Origin: DATEFF01 sp964586395 | GTDB taxonomy: Bacteria > Patescibacteriota > Saccharimonadia > Saccharimonadales > EFPC-124 | Direction: 5' to 3' | NCBI GenBank assembly: GCA_964586395.1 | Contig: CAZPGP010000011.1 | Span: 1-27,049 of the forward strand | Length of the DNA: 27,049 nucleotides | Shown here: positions 1 to 6,246 of the stretch, piece by piece | How the letters are laid out: the number at the start of each line of letters is the position of its first letter | How positions within the stretch are numbered: position 1 is the first letter of the stretch | Notes under the pieces: model-generated | What the model was told of the DNA's origin: nothing | Databases searched by the model: none | The model's input: only the letters and a program-made list of their open reading frames with translations | Made by a program: the position numbers and the translations under genes

Positions 1-10
1 AAGCTTATGG

Positions 11-16
11 TACAAT
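11..16 (+). promoter_or_regulatory. Extended -10 box, leaderless promoter of receiver gene
   Basis: TACAAT preceded by TGG (extended -10 form TGnTACAAT). Its last base is 10 nt before the ATG at 26, so transcription should start at or within about 3 nt of the start codon. No room is left for a ribosome binding site. The -35 region lies outside the window. The same arrangement occurs before der. Confidence 0.55.
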
Positions 17-25
17 GAAACCAAT

Positions 26-1003
26 ATGACCAAGATAATGCTTGTTGAGGACGATAAGAGCCTCCGCGAAATATACGGCGTACGACTCCTCGCTGAAGGT
101 TATGACATCGTGTCAGCCGCCGACGGCGAAGAAGCACTGGCCATGGCTATCAAGGAACGACCTATGCTGATCGTCAGCGACGTCATGATGCCAAAGATCA
201 GTGGATTCGATATGCTCGACATTTTGCGTTCCACGACCGAAACCAAAGATATTAAAGTTATCATGATGACCGCACTGTCCAGTGAGGACCAGCGCCAACG
301 CGGCGAACAGCTAGGCGCAGACCGATACCTCGTCAAATCACAGGTTGGCATCGAGGATGTCATTCGTGTTGTCCACGAAGTTCTTGGCGACCAACCCGGC
401 GCAACAGCCGCGCCCGTAACTCCAAGCGCACCTGCCGCCGCTCCGCCGCAACCTGCAACTCCCGCGCCACAGCAAGCTCCAGCCATGAACCGAACAGCCA
501 TGCCCGCCGCCCCTGCGCCAGCACCTCGACCAGTGACGCCACCGCCTGTAGCCTACACACCACCAGTCGCGCCTCAGGCTCCAGCCGCCGCGGTCTACAC
601 GCCTGCACCTATGCCAAGCATGCCCGTACCAGCGCCAATTCAGTCGGCGCCAGTGGTACCCAACACCGCCACCCCGACGCCGCCGTCGGTCAAAAACCGC
701 ACAATACAGCCCCTCAACGACCCAGGTACTGCTCGCGTTGATATCAATGAGCTCCTCGACCGTGAGCTCGCTAAAGAGGCCGGCATCGACGTCGACAGCC
801 GACCTCCCGTTGCAACAGCCGCCCAAGAGCGCAACCTTATCGGCACGCAGCTAAATCAATTCTCGACACCCACACCGCAGCCAAATGCTCCAGCCGGAAG
901 CGATGGAACCATCAAAATCGACACCGACGGACGCGTTAGTATGCCCGGACAACAACCACCAACCCCTCCCGTTCCGCCAGCGCCGCCAATGCCTACGGTT
1001 TAA
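26..1003 (+). CDS. Response-regulator receiver protein with Pro/Ala-rich tail
   Basis: 325 aa. Residues 1-120 form a CheY-like receiver domain: acidic pair E8/D9/D10 after the first beta strand, phosphoacceptor D52 in the segment SDVMMPKISG, switch T82 and conserved K104. Residues about 123-225 are a low-complexity Pro/Ala linker. The last 100 residues hold a short ordered-looking patch (around DINELLDRELAKEAG) and another Pro-rich end. No DNA-binding or enzymatic output domain is visible, and no histidine kinase is nearby, so the partner kinase and output are unknown. By family knowledge such stand-alone receivers act through protein contacts. The Pro-rich tail is a likely interaction surface (inference). 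The start is set by the -10 box 10 nt upstream, implying a leaderless mRNA. The rluB-like gene follows after 19 nt and is probably cotranscribed. Confidence 0.85.
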   Translation: MTKIMLVEDDKSLREIYGVRLLAEGYDIVSAADGEEALAMAIKERPMLIVSDVMMPKISGFDMLDILRSTTETKDIKVIMMTALSSEDQRQRGEQLGADRYLVKSQVGIEDVIRVVHEVLGDQPGATAAPVTPSAPAAAPPQPATPAPQQAPAMNRTAMPAAPAPAPRPVTPPPVAYTPPVAPQAPAAAVYTPAPMPSMPVPAPIQSAPVVPNTATPTPPSVKNRTIQPLNDPGTARVDINELLDRELAKEAGIDVDSRPPVATAAQERNLIGTQLNQFSTPTPQPNAPAGSDGTIKIDTDGRVSMPGQQPPTPPVPPAPPMPTV

Positions 1004-1022
1004 TCATTTTTGAGATTTCACC

Positions 1023-1739
1023 ATGACCGAGCACGAAGCTTCTAACACCTCGGCCGACGACGTTCGGCTCAACAAACACATTGCGAGCGCCCTAGCTATT
1101 GGGCGCCGGCAAGTTGATTTCCTGATAGAGAAGGGAAAAGTGACCGTTAATGGGGAAGTCCCTGCGCTTGGCGCACGCGCCCAACCCGGCGACGTAATTC
1201 TTGTCGAGGGCAAACCGCTGAACGAGCAAGCCCGACCATACCTGTATGTGGCGCTCAATAAGCCCGTCGGCTATGTCTGTAGCCGCAGGCAGCAAGGTGA
1301 GTCGCCAACCATCTACAGCCTGCTTCCCGAATCGTATCGCCACCTCAAGCCAGTTGGTCGCCTTGATAAAGACAGCTCGGGGCTCATACTCCTGACGAAC
1401 GACGGTGACTTCGCACACCATATGACGCATCCGCGCTTCATTAAGGTTAAGCAATACGAGGTTAAGCTCGGCCAACCGCTCCAGCCACTGCATCGCCAAA
1501 TGATAAGTGATTACGGTATTAATCTGCCCGACGGCCCCAGCAAACTCGACCTTGCCCGGCTCGAAGACGGCGACGACAACGGCTGGGTCGTAACGATGCA
1601 CGAAGGCCGCAATCGACAGATTCGCCGTACCTTTGCCGCGCTCGGCTACGACGTGCGCGAACTGCATCGCACACACTTTGGACCGTACCGGCTCGACGAC
1701 CTCGCAACCGGCGCGATCAAGGAAGTTTCTCGACTCTAG
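1023..1739 (+). CDS. rluB: RsuA/RluB-family rRNA pseudouridine synthase
   Basis: 238 aa. Residues about 14-60 are an S4 RNA-binding domain (RLNKHIASALAIGRRQVDFLI). The rest is the RsuA/RluB/E/F catalytic fold, with the signature VGRLDKDSSGL; D115 is the expected catalytic aspartate. The segment MHEGRNRQIRRTFAALGY near residue 195 is the typical C-terminal RNA-contacting motif. Family members isomerise uridine to pseudouridine in 16S or 23S rRNA. Which position is modified cannot be told from the sequence, so rluB is a family-level symbol. The ATG lies 19 nt after the receiver gene and has only a weak GAG upstream. A small-gene island begins directly after its stop. Confidence 0.88.
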   Translation: MTEHEASNTSADDVRLNKHIASALAIGRRQVDFLIEKGKVTVNGEVPALGARAQPGDVILVEGKPLNEQARPYLYVALNKPVGYVCSRRQQGESPTIYSLLPESYRHLKPVGRLDKDSSGLILLTNDGDFAHHMTHPRFIKVKQYEVKLGQPLQPLHRQMISDYGINLPDGPSKLDLARLEDGDDNGWVVTMHEGRNRQIRRTFAALGYDVRELHRTHFGPYRLDDLATGAIKEVSRL

Positions 1740-1755
1740 ACTGTTGCAATCTCGC

Positions 1756-1784
1756 TTGTCAGAGGCGTATATTGAGTTTATAGT
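1756..1784 (+). promoter_or_regulatory. Promoter of small gene 1815-2051
   Basis: TTGTCA at 1756-1761, a 17-bp spacer, and TATAGT at 1779-1784. Transcription should start near 1791, giving a leader of about 24 nt that contains the GGGAG ribosome site before the ATG at 1815. Confidence 0.6.
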
Positions 1785-1814
1785 TCGTACATTTTCGGAA
1801 GCGAGGCTGGGAGC

Positions 1815-2051
1815 ATGGCATCAACCACGCAATACGACAGAACCCACCTGACCGACCCGGCCAAGGTGAGGCGACTCGCGACATGGGTGCTCACCAACAC
1901 CAACTACTTCGCGTCTGCTGCACGAAGGGCTGCGGGGGTTGCCCAGCAGATGGGCACGCCGGACGATGCGCTACTCAAGAGGGTGTACCGACACCTCTAC
2001 GACCCCAGCACCGACGTCGCCAACCTCATCCGCGCCGCCTATGGAGGCTGA
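1815..2051 (+). CDS. Small protein of unknown function (island gene A)
   Basis: 78 aa, soluble, Ala/Arg-rich and probably helical (WVLTNTNYFASAARRAAG, then LLKRVYRHLY). No membrane segment or known motif is recognised. The gene is supported by its own sigma70-type promoter (1756-1784), a GGGAG Shine-Dalgarno just before ATG 1815, and a 13-bp GC-rich hairpin after the stop. The stop codon itself lies in a small hairpin (GGAGG-ctgaa-CCTCC at 2044-2058). It sits alone between the rluB-like gene and der. Its reading frame looks richer in GC than its neighbours, which would fit an acquired gene (inference). The function is unknown. Confidence 0.6.
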   Translation: MASTTQYDRTHLTDPAKVRRLATWVLTNTNYFASAARRAAGVAQQMGTPDDALLKRVYRHLYDPSTDVANLIRAAYGG

Positions 2052-2079
2052 ACCTCCAGTCCCACGAACTTACCGCGCC

Positions 2080-2115
2080 GTCCTCGGGCCGCTCAACACG
2101 CGGCGGCCCGAGGAC
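2080..2115 (+). terminator. GC-rich hairpin after island gene A
   Basis: A perfect 13-bp stem (2080-2092 with 2103-2115) and a 10-nt loop begin 28 nt after the stop at 2051. There is no T-run after it, so it is either a weak intrinsic terminator or an RNA-stabilising 3' hairpin. Confidence 0.6.
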
Positions 2116-2140
2116 AAGTTCCCAAAGAAGAGTACTACAA

Positions 2141-2159
2141 CATATTTTGATAAAATATG
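2141..2159. repeat. AT-rich palindrome upstream of der
   Basis: CATATTTT-GAT-AAAATATG, an 8-3-8 perfect inverted repeat 23 bp upstream of the der -10 box. It could be an operator or an upstream promoter element. No regulator is known. Confidence 0.4.
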
Positions 2160-2181
2160 CACCTTAAGCGTTTTCGGATGT

Positions 2182-2187
2182 TACAAT
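2182..2187 (+). promoter_or_regulatory. Extended -10 box, leaderless promoter of der
   Basis: TACAAT preceded by TGT (TGnTACAAT). Eight nucleotides separate it from the der ATG at 2196, so the transcript should start at or within 2 nt of the codon. The flanking context (GAAACCA before the ATG) is nearly the same as at the first gene. Confidence 0.6.
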
Positions 2188-2195
2188 AGAAACCA

Positions 2196-3554
2196 ATGAG
2201 TAGTCAGCTTCCCACCGTCGCCATTGTTGGCCGAGCCAATGTTGGTAAATCCAGCCTGTTCAATCGTCTTGTCGGCGAGCAACAGGCTATTGTTGCGCGT
2301 GAGGCGGGAACGACTCGCGATTCCGTTCTAGGCCGTGTGACATACCGCGACCATCACTTCTGGCTAGTTGACACGGCAGGCCTCAAGATGGCCGAAGACG
2401 AGTTCGAAGCCAACATCCAAGAACAGATCGAGGAAGCTGCCGACGCTGCCGACGTCATCCTGGTTGTGGTAGATTCGACCGCCATGATCAGCGATGAGGA
2501 CCGCACCGTTGCCAAGAAAGCGCTGAAGTCACGCAAGCCAGTCATCCTTATCGTCAACAAAACCGACCTTGGCACAGCACTGCCAAATGAAGAATTCCTT
2601 CGCCTGGGCATCAAAACTATCATTCGGGCCAGCGCCGAGCACAACAGCAATATCCGCGACATCCTGGATGAAGTCACCGACATTATCCCACCACGTCGCG
2701 CGCTTCCTGACGACAACGTCCTGCGCATTGCGCTTGTCGGTCGACCTAACGTCGGCAAATCGCACCTATTCAACACCCTCAGCAGCAAGCAGCAGGCCAT
2801 CGTCGCCAACATTGCCGGTACAACTCGCGACGTCAACCGTACACGCATCAACTACCACACCCGACCCATCGAACTCCTCGACACTGCCGGTATTCGCCGC
2901 AATGGCAAGCAGGAAGTCGGCATCGAAAAATTCAGCGTCTTGCGATCGCTGCAGGCAATCGAGCAATCAGACATCTGCCTCCTCTTGATGGACGTCAACG
3001 AGCTGAACGTCGCCCTCGACCAGAAACTCGCCGGCATCATCAAGGAAGCAGGGAAGGGTCTTATCCTAGTCGTAAGTAAATGGGACAGCCTGGAAGACAA
3101 GACGCCATTTAGCCGCGACGAAATCGCCAAGACCCTGATGCGCAATTACCAGCACGTGCCCTGGGCGCCGCTCATCTTCACAAGCGCCGTTACTGGCCAA
3201 AACGTCACCAAGATCTTTGACCTAGCTGTCGACATCGACAAGCGCCGTCAGCAAAAACTCAAAACCGCCGAGCTCAACCGAGTCCTGCGTAAGGCCATGA
3301 ACGACCACCCACCAGCCGGCCTTCGCAATTCGCACCCGAAGCCACGCTACCTCGTACAAACCGACGAGAATCCACCCTGGTTCGTCCTGTTCGGCAGCGA
3401 CCTTCGCTACCTGCACTGGAGCTACAAACGCTACCTGGAACACGCGATGCGTGACACTTACGATTTCACCGGTACGCCGATCATGTTCAGCTACCGCGAC
3501 GAAAAAGCCGAAAAGCAGCGTGACGCGCGCCTTGCCGGCAAAGATAAAGAATAA
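2196..3554 (+). CDS. der: Ribosome biogenesis GTPase Der (EngA)
   Basis: 452 aa, a normal length for Der. Two tandem G domains are visible. The first has P-loop GRANVGKS at 12-19, DTAG at 59-62 and NKTD at 121-124. The second has GRPNVGKS at 182-189, DTAG at 229-232 and SKWD at 294-297. The last ~110 residues form the KH-like domain. Der is an essential GTPase of 50S ribosomal subunit assembly. The start is fixed by the leaderless promoter 8 nt upstream. Transcription probably ends at the hairpin plus T-run at 3570-3610. All nucleotide-binding motifs are intact. Confidence 0.97.
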   Translation: MSSQLPTVAIVGRANVGKSSLFNRLVGEQQAIVAREAGTTRDSVLGRVTYRDHHFWLVDTAGLKMAEDEFEANIQEQIEEAADAADVILVVVDSTAMISDEDRTVAKKALKSRKPVILIVNKTDLGTALPNEEFLRLGIKTIIRASAEHNSNIRDILDEVTDIIPPRRALPDDNVLRIALVGRPNVGKSHLFNTLSSKQQAIVANIAGTTRDVNRTRINYHTRPIELLDTAGIRRNGKQEVGIEKFSVLRSLQAIEQSDICLLLMDVNELNVALDQKLAGIIKEAGKGLILVVSKWDSLEDKTPFSRDEIAKTLMRNYQHVPWAPLIFTSAVTGQNVTKIFDLAVDIDKRRQQKLKTAELNRVLRKAMNDHPPAGLRNSHPKPRYLVQTDENPPWFVLFGSDLRYLHWSYKRYLEHAMRDTYDFTGTPIMFSYRDEKAEKQRDARLAGKDKE

Positions 3555-3569
3555 GTTCATTGAGTCGTC

Positions 3570-3610
3570 GGGGCGGTGCGGGCTGAGTAAGCCGCGCACC
3601 GCCCCTTTTT
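3570..3610 (+). terminator. Intrinsic terminator of der, shared with island gene B
   Basis: An 11-bp perfect GC stem (3570-3580 with 3595-3605) continues inward as GGC/GCC across one bulge and is followed by TTTTT on the + strand. It is a classical intrinsic terminator for der. The same hairpin lies just beyond the stop of the - strand gene 3640-4020. Confidence 0.85.
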
Positions 3611-3639
3611 GTTTGGCGACTGAAGCCGTCAGCTCATCG

Positions 3640-4020
3640 CTATCGGTCCAGTCGACCCACCATCAGGCCCTCGCTGGGGCCCTCAGGAGCAGTGATGAGG
3701 TACAGCACCTCGCCATCGCCCAGCCGGAGCACCTTGCCCTCGGCACGATCCGCCGCGCAGAGGACGATCAGGAAGAGTGGCGCCAGACGGGGAACCCTGG
3801 GGAGGAGCGAGATGTGACCCTCGCGGATCGAGCGCCCCGCCGCCTTGCGTTCGAATTCGGAGCGCAGGAAGGCGAGGGCCGCGTCGCGCTCCTGCGCCAC
3901 GATGCCGCGCCAGTCGTACGACCCACCTCCCTTGGAGTAGTTGCCCCTGGCGACACCCGTACTCAGCGCCGTCGCGATCGAACGGAGCGTGGTGGGAAGG
4001 GGTTCACGTAAGTCAGTCAT
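3640..4020 (-). CDS. Small protein of unknown function (island gene B, paralogue of C)
   Basis: 126 aa. The ATG at 4020 is preceded by GAGGAA at a good Shine-Dalgarno distance. The segment SKGGGSYDWR (29-38), then a helix rich in R/A/E/K and a stretch with RVP, matches in order GKGTTKYDYR ... ELFARVP in the adjacent gene 4162-4581. The two therefore look like divergent tandem paralogues. A hydrophobic strand (PLFLIVLCAA, 81-90) is too short and isolated to call a membrane segment. No known family is recognised. It lies opposite to der and pth, has its own leader, and ends at the der terminator hairpin. A weak promoter candidate is TGGCGA-N17-TATATT (4090-4062, - strand). Confidence 0.6.
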   Translation of the reverse strand: MTDLREPLPTTLRSIATALSTGVARGNYSKGGGSYDWRGIVAQERDAALAFLRSEFERKAAGRSIREGHISLLPRVPRLAPLFLIVLCAADRAEGKVLRLGDGEVLYLITAPEGPSEGLMVGRLDR

Positions 4021-4111
4021 GTGGTTCCTCGTTCTCGTGTCGAAACGTTCAGGACTCGACCAATATACGTTATTTTTGCGTTTTTCGCCATAATATAATT
4101 TCAGTTGCGAC

Positions 4112-4155
4112 GTGATCGACGCGGGGCGTCAGGTGACAGCCCACGCGTCGATCAC
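4112..4155 (-). terminator. Long hairpin after island gene C
   Basis: A 12-bp perfect stem (4112-4123 with 4144-4155) is extended inward by GGGC/GCCC and GTC/GAC, for about 19 paired positions with two single-base bulges. It begins only 6 nt after the stop of gene C. There is no T-run on the - strand. Confidence 0.65.
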
Positions 4156-4161
4156 AGGTCC

Positions 4162-4581
4162 TCAGACCCGCCGGCGGCACTTCTCGACTTCCAGGGCGAC
4201 CATGCGCCCCTCCGGAACGGACAGGGAGTAGAGCTGATCGGCCTCGACCAACTCGTCGACTCGGCCTTCCGGTCGAGCCTGGCCATCCGGCATGTTGGAG
4301 CTGCACACCACCATGAGCATCGTGGCGTCGTCAGGCACACGAGCGAAGAGCTCGCGGTTGGCCGCCCGCAGCGTCAACTTGCCTTCGGACTTCTTCTCGA
4401 CCCAGTACCGCATCGCGGCGTACGCCGTGTTGCGGTTGGCCTCGATCCAGCTCCGGTAGTCGTACTTCGTAGTCCCCTTGCCGGACGGACCGGCCGACAG
4501 CCCACCCATGAAGCGCCCTGCGCCTCGCAGTGCGGTCAGCATCGGCTCGGCGACGTCCGGGGGTTGTTGCGAACTCGTCAT
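4162..4581 (-). CDS. Small protein of unknown function (island gene C, paralogue of B)
   Basis: 139 aa from the ATG at 4581. A TTG at 4593 is possible, but the ATG follows a purine-rich GGTGGTGGAG. It carries GKGTTKYDYR (34-43), an A/R/E/K-rich helix (45-70) and ELFARVP (77-83), which align collinearly with gene B. The C-terminus is charged (EVEKCRRR). No family is recognised. It is soluble by appearance. Possible promoters on the - strand are TTGTAT-N17-AATACT (4628-4600) or the nearby TATAGT. Genes B and C are in tandem but separated by a hairpin and a separate leader, so they are likely independent units. Confidence 0.6.
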   Translation of the reverse strand: MTSSQQPPDVAEPMLTALRGAGRFMGGLSAGPSGKGTTKYDYRSWIEANRNTAYAAMRYWVEKKSEGKLTLRAANRELFARVPDDATMLMVVCSSNMPDGQARPEGRVDELVEADQLYSLSVPEGRMVALEVEKCRRRV

Positions 4582-4668
4582 CTCCACCACCAAAGGTCGA
4601 GTATTGCTAGGACAAACTCACTATACAACAATTCTAACGGCTACGCCACCTTTTCGCCCCGGCTAAGC

Positions 4669-4697
4669 TTGCCTTTTCGCCCAACGATACAGATACT
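4669..4697 (+). promoter_or_regulatory. Predicted leaderless promoter of pth
   Basis: TTGCCT at 4669-4674, a 17-bp spacer and GATACT at 4692-4697. The predicted start point coincides with the pth ATG at 4704. Each box matches consensus at 4 of 6 positions. Confidence 0.5.
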
Positions 4698-4703
4698 AAT
4701 AAC

Positions 4704-5285
4704 ATGAAACTCATCATCGGCCTCGGCAATCCCGAATCCAAGTACGACCTCACCCGACATAACGTCGGCTTCTTGCTGCTGGATCACGTAGCCGAGCAGC
4801 TAGGCGCATCGTGGCAACCAAAGCCTAAGTTCAAGGCCATCACCGCCGAAGTGACTATCGGCGGAGAGAAAGCCCTGCTAATCAAGCCCACCACGTACTA
4901 CAACCTTTCAGGCGAGTCGGCTAGAGCCGCACTAGACTTCTATAAGCTCTCTGCGGCCACGGACGTCCTTGCGCTCCACGATGAACTCATGTTGCCCTTT
5001 GGCACGCTCAGAACGCGCCTGGCGGGCTCAGACGCGGGGAATAATGGCATCAAAAGTCTCATCGCACATCTCGGCGACAGTTTCGCGCGCATTCGTATCG
5101 GCATCGCGAACGAGCATAGCGACAAGCAAGACGCCACAGATTTTGTGCTCGGTCGCTTCACTCAGGCCGAACAGCAGCAAATGGGCGAGGTTGCGCGCCA
5201 CGCGTTAGACTTCATCGAGCACTTCGTTCACCAGGAGAAAGAATTCGCACCCACGAGCATCAGAATACAAAAAGACCAGCTATAG
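4704..5285 (+). CDS. pth: Peptidyl-tRNA hydrolase
   Basis: 193 aa, the usual length for Pth. It has GLGNP at 6-10, TRHNVGF with the catalytic H19, KPTTYYN with N67, and LHDE with D93. It hydrolyses the ester bond of peptidyl-tRNAs that drop off the ribosome. One deviation: the usual GHNG motif reads GNNG (112-115), so the family's second conserved His (113) is Asn here, while the following Asn is kept. Transcription is predicted to be leaderless. The D island begins about 24 nt after its stop. Confidence 0.95.
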   Translation: MKLIIGLGNPESKYDLTRHNVGFLLLDHVAEQLGASWQPKPKFKAITAEVTIGGEKALLIKPTTYYNLSGESARAALDFYKLSAATDVLALHDELMLPFGTLRTRLAGSDAGNNGIKSLIAHLGDSFARIRIGIANEHSDKQDATDFVLGRFTQAEQQQMGEVARHALDFIEHFVHQEKEFAPTSIRIQKDQL

Positions 5286-5308
5286 CAGCTGGCTTACAGG
5301 TGAAGGAA

Positions 5309-5323
5309 TAACAGAGTGAGATG
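5309..5323 (+). repeat. Left copy of 15-bp inverted repeat around island gene D
   Basis: TAACAGAGTGAGATG. The exact reverse complement is at 5762-5776. The pair brackets the gene at 5369-5659, facing inward, and spans 468 bp. No target-site duplication could be found next to it. Confidence 0.8.
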
Positions 5324-5329
5324 GCCGAT

Positions 5330-5359
5330 GACCGGGCGACGACAACGCGTCGCCCGGTC
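5330..5359 (-). terminator. Hairpin after island gene D
   Basis: A perfect 12-bp GC stem (5330-5341 with 5348-5359) with a 6-nt loop lies 9 nt after the stop of the - strand gene. There is no T-run. Confidence 0.65.
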
Positions 5360-5368
5360 TCGTGGGTC

Positions 5369-5659
5369 TCAGTAGCCCCGAATCGCGGCGCGCCTCTCGC
5401 GGCCGGACATGGACATCGCCACGACAGCCTCGGGCGACGGCCCGAAGCGGACCGCCAGCTCGCTGACGAGGAAGACGAAGGCCAGCACCCCAGCGACGAT
5501 CGCGATGATCGTCATCGCGCCGGGGAAGTGCGACCAGCCGAGCATGCTCAGCAGCAAACCGGCCGCCACGGCCAGACCACCGCGAGCCTCCCTGAAGATG
5601 TCGTAGGACGACACACCCTGGGCGGGCTGCGCGGCGGCGGCAACAGTACGAGTGTTCAT
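5369..5659 (-). CDS. Small two-span membrane protein (island gene D)
   Basis: 96 aa. Two hydrophobic segments are seen, about 28-44 and 47-70, joined by a short turn with FPGA. They are followed by a cationic C-terminus (SGRERRAAIRGY). This predicts an inner-membrane hairpin with both ends on the same side. The start is well supported: AAGGAG lies 8 nt before ATG 5659. A distant promoter (TTGACA-N17-TAACAT at 5843-5815) gives a leader of about 150 nt with strong secondary structure. The gene is bracketed by the 15-bp inverted repeat. No family is recognised. Confidence 0.65.
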   Translation of the reverse strand: MNTRTVAAAAQPAQGVSSYDIFREARGGLAVAAGLLLSMLGWSHFPGAMTIIAIVAGVLAFVFLVSELAVRFGPSPEAVVAMSMSGRERRAAIRGY

Positions 5660-5710
5660 CTAGGAACTCCTTGATCGACTTGCGGGACGGATTGGGACCC
5701 CTCTATCCGG

Positions 5711-5753
5711 GGAAGCCACACATTGAACTTTCGGTTCAATCTATAGCTTCCCA
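5711..5753 (-). promoter_or_regulatory. Nested hairpin in the leader of gene D
   Basis: On the - strand the leader reads GGGAAGC, internal loop, ATTGAAC, loop CGAAA, GTTCAAT, internal loop, GCTTCCC. That is a 7-bp outer stem (5753-5747 with 5716-5710) and a 7-bp inner stem (5740-5734 with 5728-5722) with symmetrical 5-nt internal loops. At DNA level the inner part is a 7-5-7 palindrome. It may be a cis-acting RNA element or an operator. Confidence 0.5.
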
Positions 5754-5761
5754 GGGTAGAG

Positions 5762-5776
5762 CATCTCACTCTGTTA
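5762..5776 (-). repeat. Right copy of 15-bp inverted repeat around island gene D
   Basis: Exact reverse complement of 5309-5323. It lies inside the predicted 5' leader of gene D, about 32 nt after the predicted transcription start. Confidence 0.8.
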
Positions 5777-5814
5777 AGGTATCCGGCGCGGTTTCTTCAC
5801 ACACAGATGACCTA

Positions 5815-5843
5815 ATGTTATCATGTTTATGCTTATTTGTCAA
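5815..5843 (-). promoter_or_regulatory. Promoter of island gene D
   Basis: On the - strand: TTGACA (5843-5838), 17-bp spacer, TAACAT (5820-5815). The start is predicted near 5808, 150 nt before the ATG. Confidence 0.6.
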
Positions 5844-5913
5844 TTACATCTTTCGCTGACCCAGCTTACAGATGATCGTGACTGAAGCGCTGCCCACCCC
5901 GATTTTTCCCACT

Positions 5914-5953
5914 AAAAAAGCGCCAGATAAAGGGTGGGCTTTCATCTGGCGCT
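5914..5953 (-). terminator. Intrinsic terminator of the ncRNA
   Basis: A 10-bp GC-rich stem with a 15-nt loop followed directly by six T on the - strand. It is one of the best intrinsic terminators in the window. Confidence 0.85.
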
Positions 5954-6194
5954 ATTTCACCCTTCAACCCACCCGTATCGGGCATTAGCGTGACCCACCT
6001 CACAGTAATAAGAGGTCCGCCGGTTAAAGGGGTTAGTTTGCAGGCAACGCTCCGAAGTGGTTTATTGCAACCACGAAGGCACGTTTTAAAGTGGAGGGTA
6101 GTAACTTCAAGACGCACGTTGCATGCAATCTAACAAATTGTTAGAAATTTGGGGGTATAAGGTGCGTTGAGCTATCATGTCGATAACTCACCGT
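5914..6194 (-). ncRNA. Structured non-coding RNA, about 281 nt, family unknown
   Basis: A complete transcription unit without a convincing ORF. Promoter TTGACA-N17-TATCTT (6228-6200) predicts a start near 6194. The 3' end is a 10-bp stem (5944-5953 with 5919-5928) followed by TTTTTT. Inside, several helices can be drawn by eye: a CUAACA/UGUUAG hairpin closed by CGCAC/GUGCG, a GUGGUU/AACCAC hairpin, an ACCUC/GAGGU hairpin and a CCCG/CGGG hairpin. A long-range helix of 11 pairs with one bulge joins 6033-6022 to 5969-5959 and encloses the last two. I looked for tmRNA (tag frame, CCA end), RNase P (GAGGAAAGUC), SRP (GGAAG...AGCAG) and 6S features and did not find them. It is divergent from dprA; the -35 box is 19 bp from the dprA ATG. 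Confidence 0.6.
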
Positions 6195-6199
6195 GAGTA

Positions 6200-6228
6200 A
6201 AGATAACACATGAAGGTAATAGTGTCAA
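6200..6228 (-). promoter_or_regulatory. Promoter of the ncRNA
   Basis: A perfect TTGACA (6228-6223), 17-bp spacer and TATCTT (6205-6200). It is divergent from dprA and close enough that the two promoters must compete or be coregulated. Confidence 0.75.
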
Positions 6229-6246
6229 TACTTTTGCATATATATT

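Noticed and set aside
338..826. Long - strand ORFs opposite the receiver gene
   Set aside because: They are antisense shadows of the Pro/Ala-rich codons and encode Arg/Trp/Gly-rich nonsense.
1792..2178. Direct repeat TTTTCGGA on both sides of island gene A as a target-site duplication
   Set aside because: Eight bases at this distance can occur by chance, and neither copy sits at a clear junction.
5741..5746. TATAGA as -10 box of gene D
   Set aside because: No matching -35 box is seen, and the bases are part of the nested leader hairpin. The upstream TTGACA-N17-TAACAT is far better.
5866..6117. 83-codon ORF on the - strand within the ncRNA
   Set aside because: It runs through the terminator stem, has no ribosome site and an irregular composition. 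The RNA structure explains the region better.
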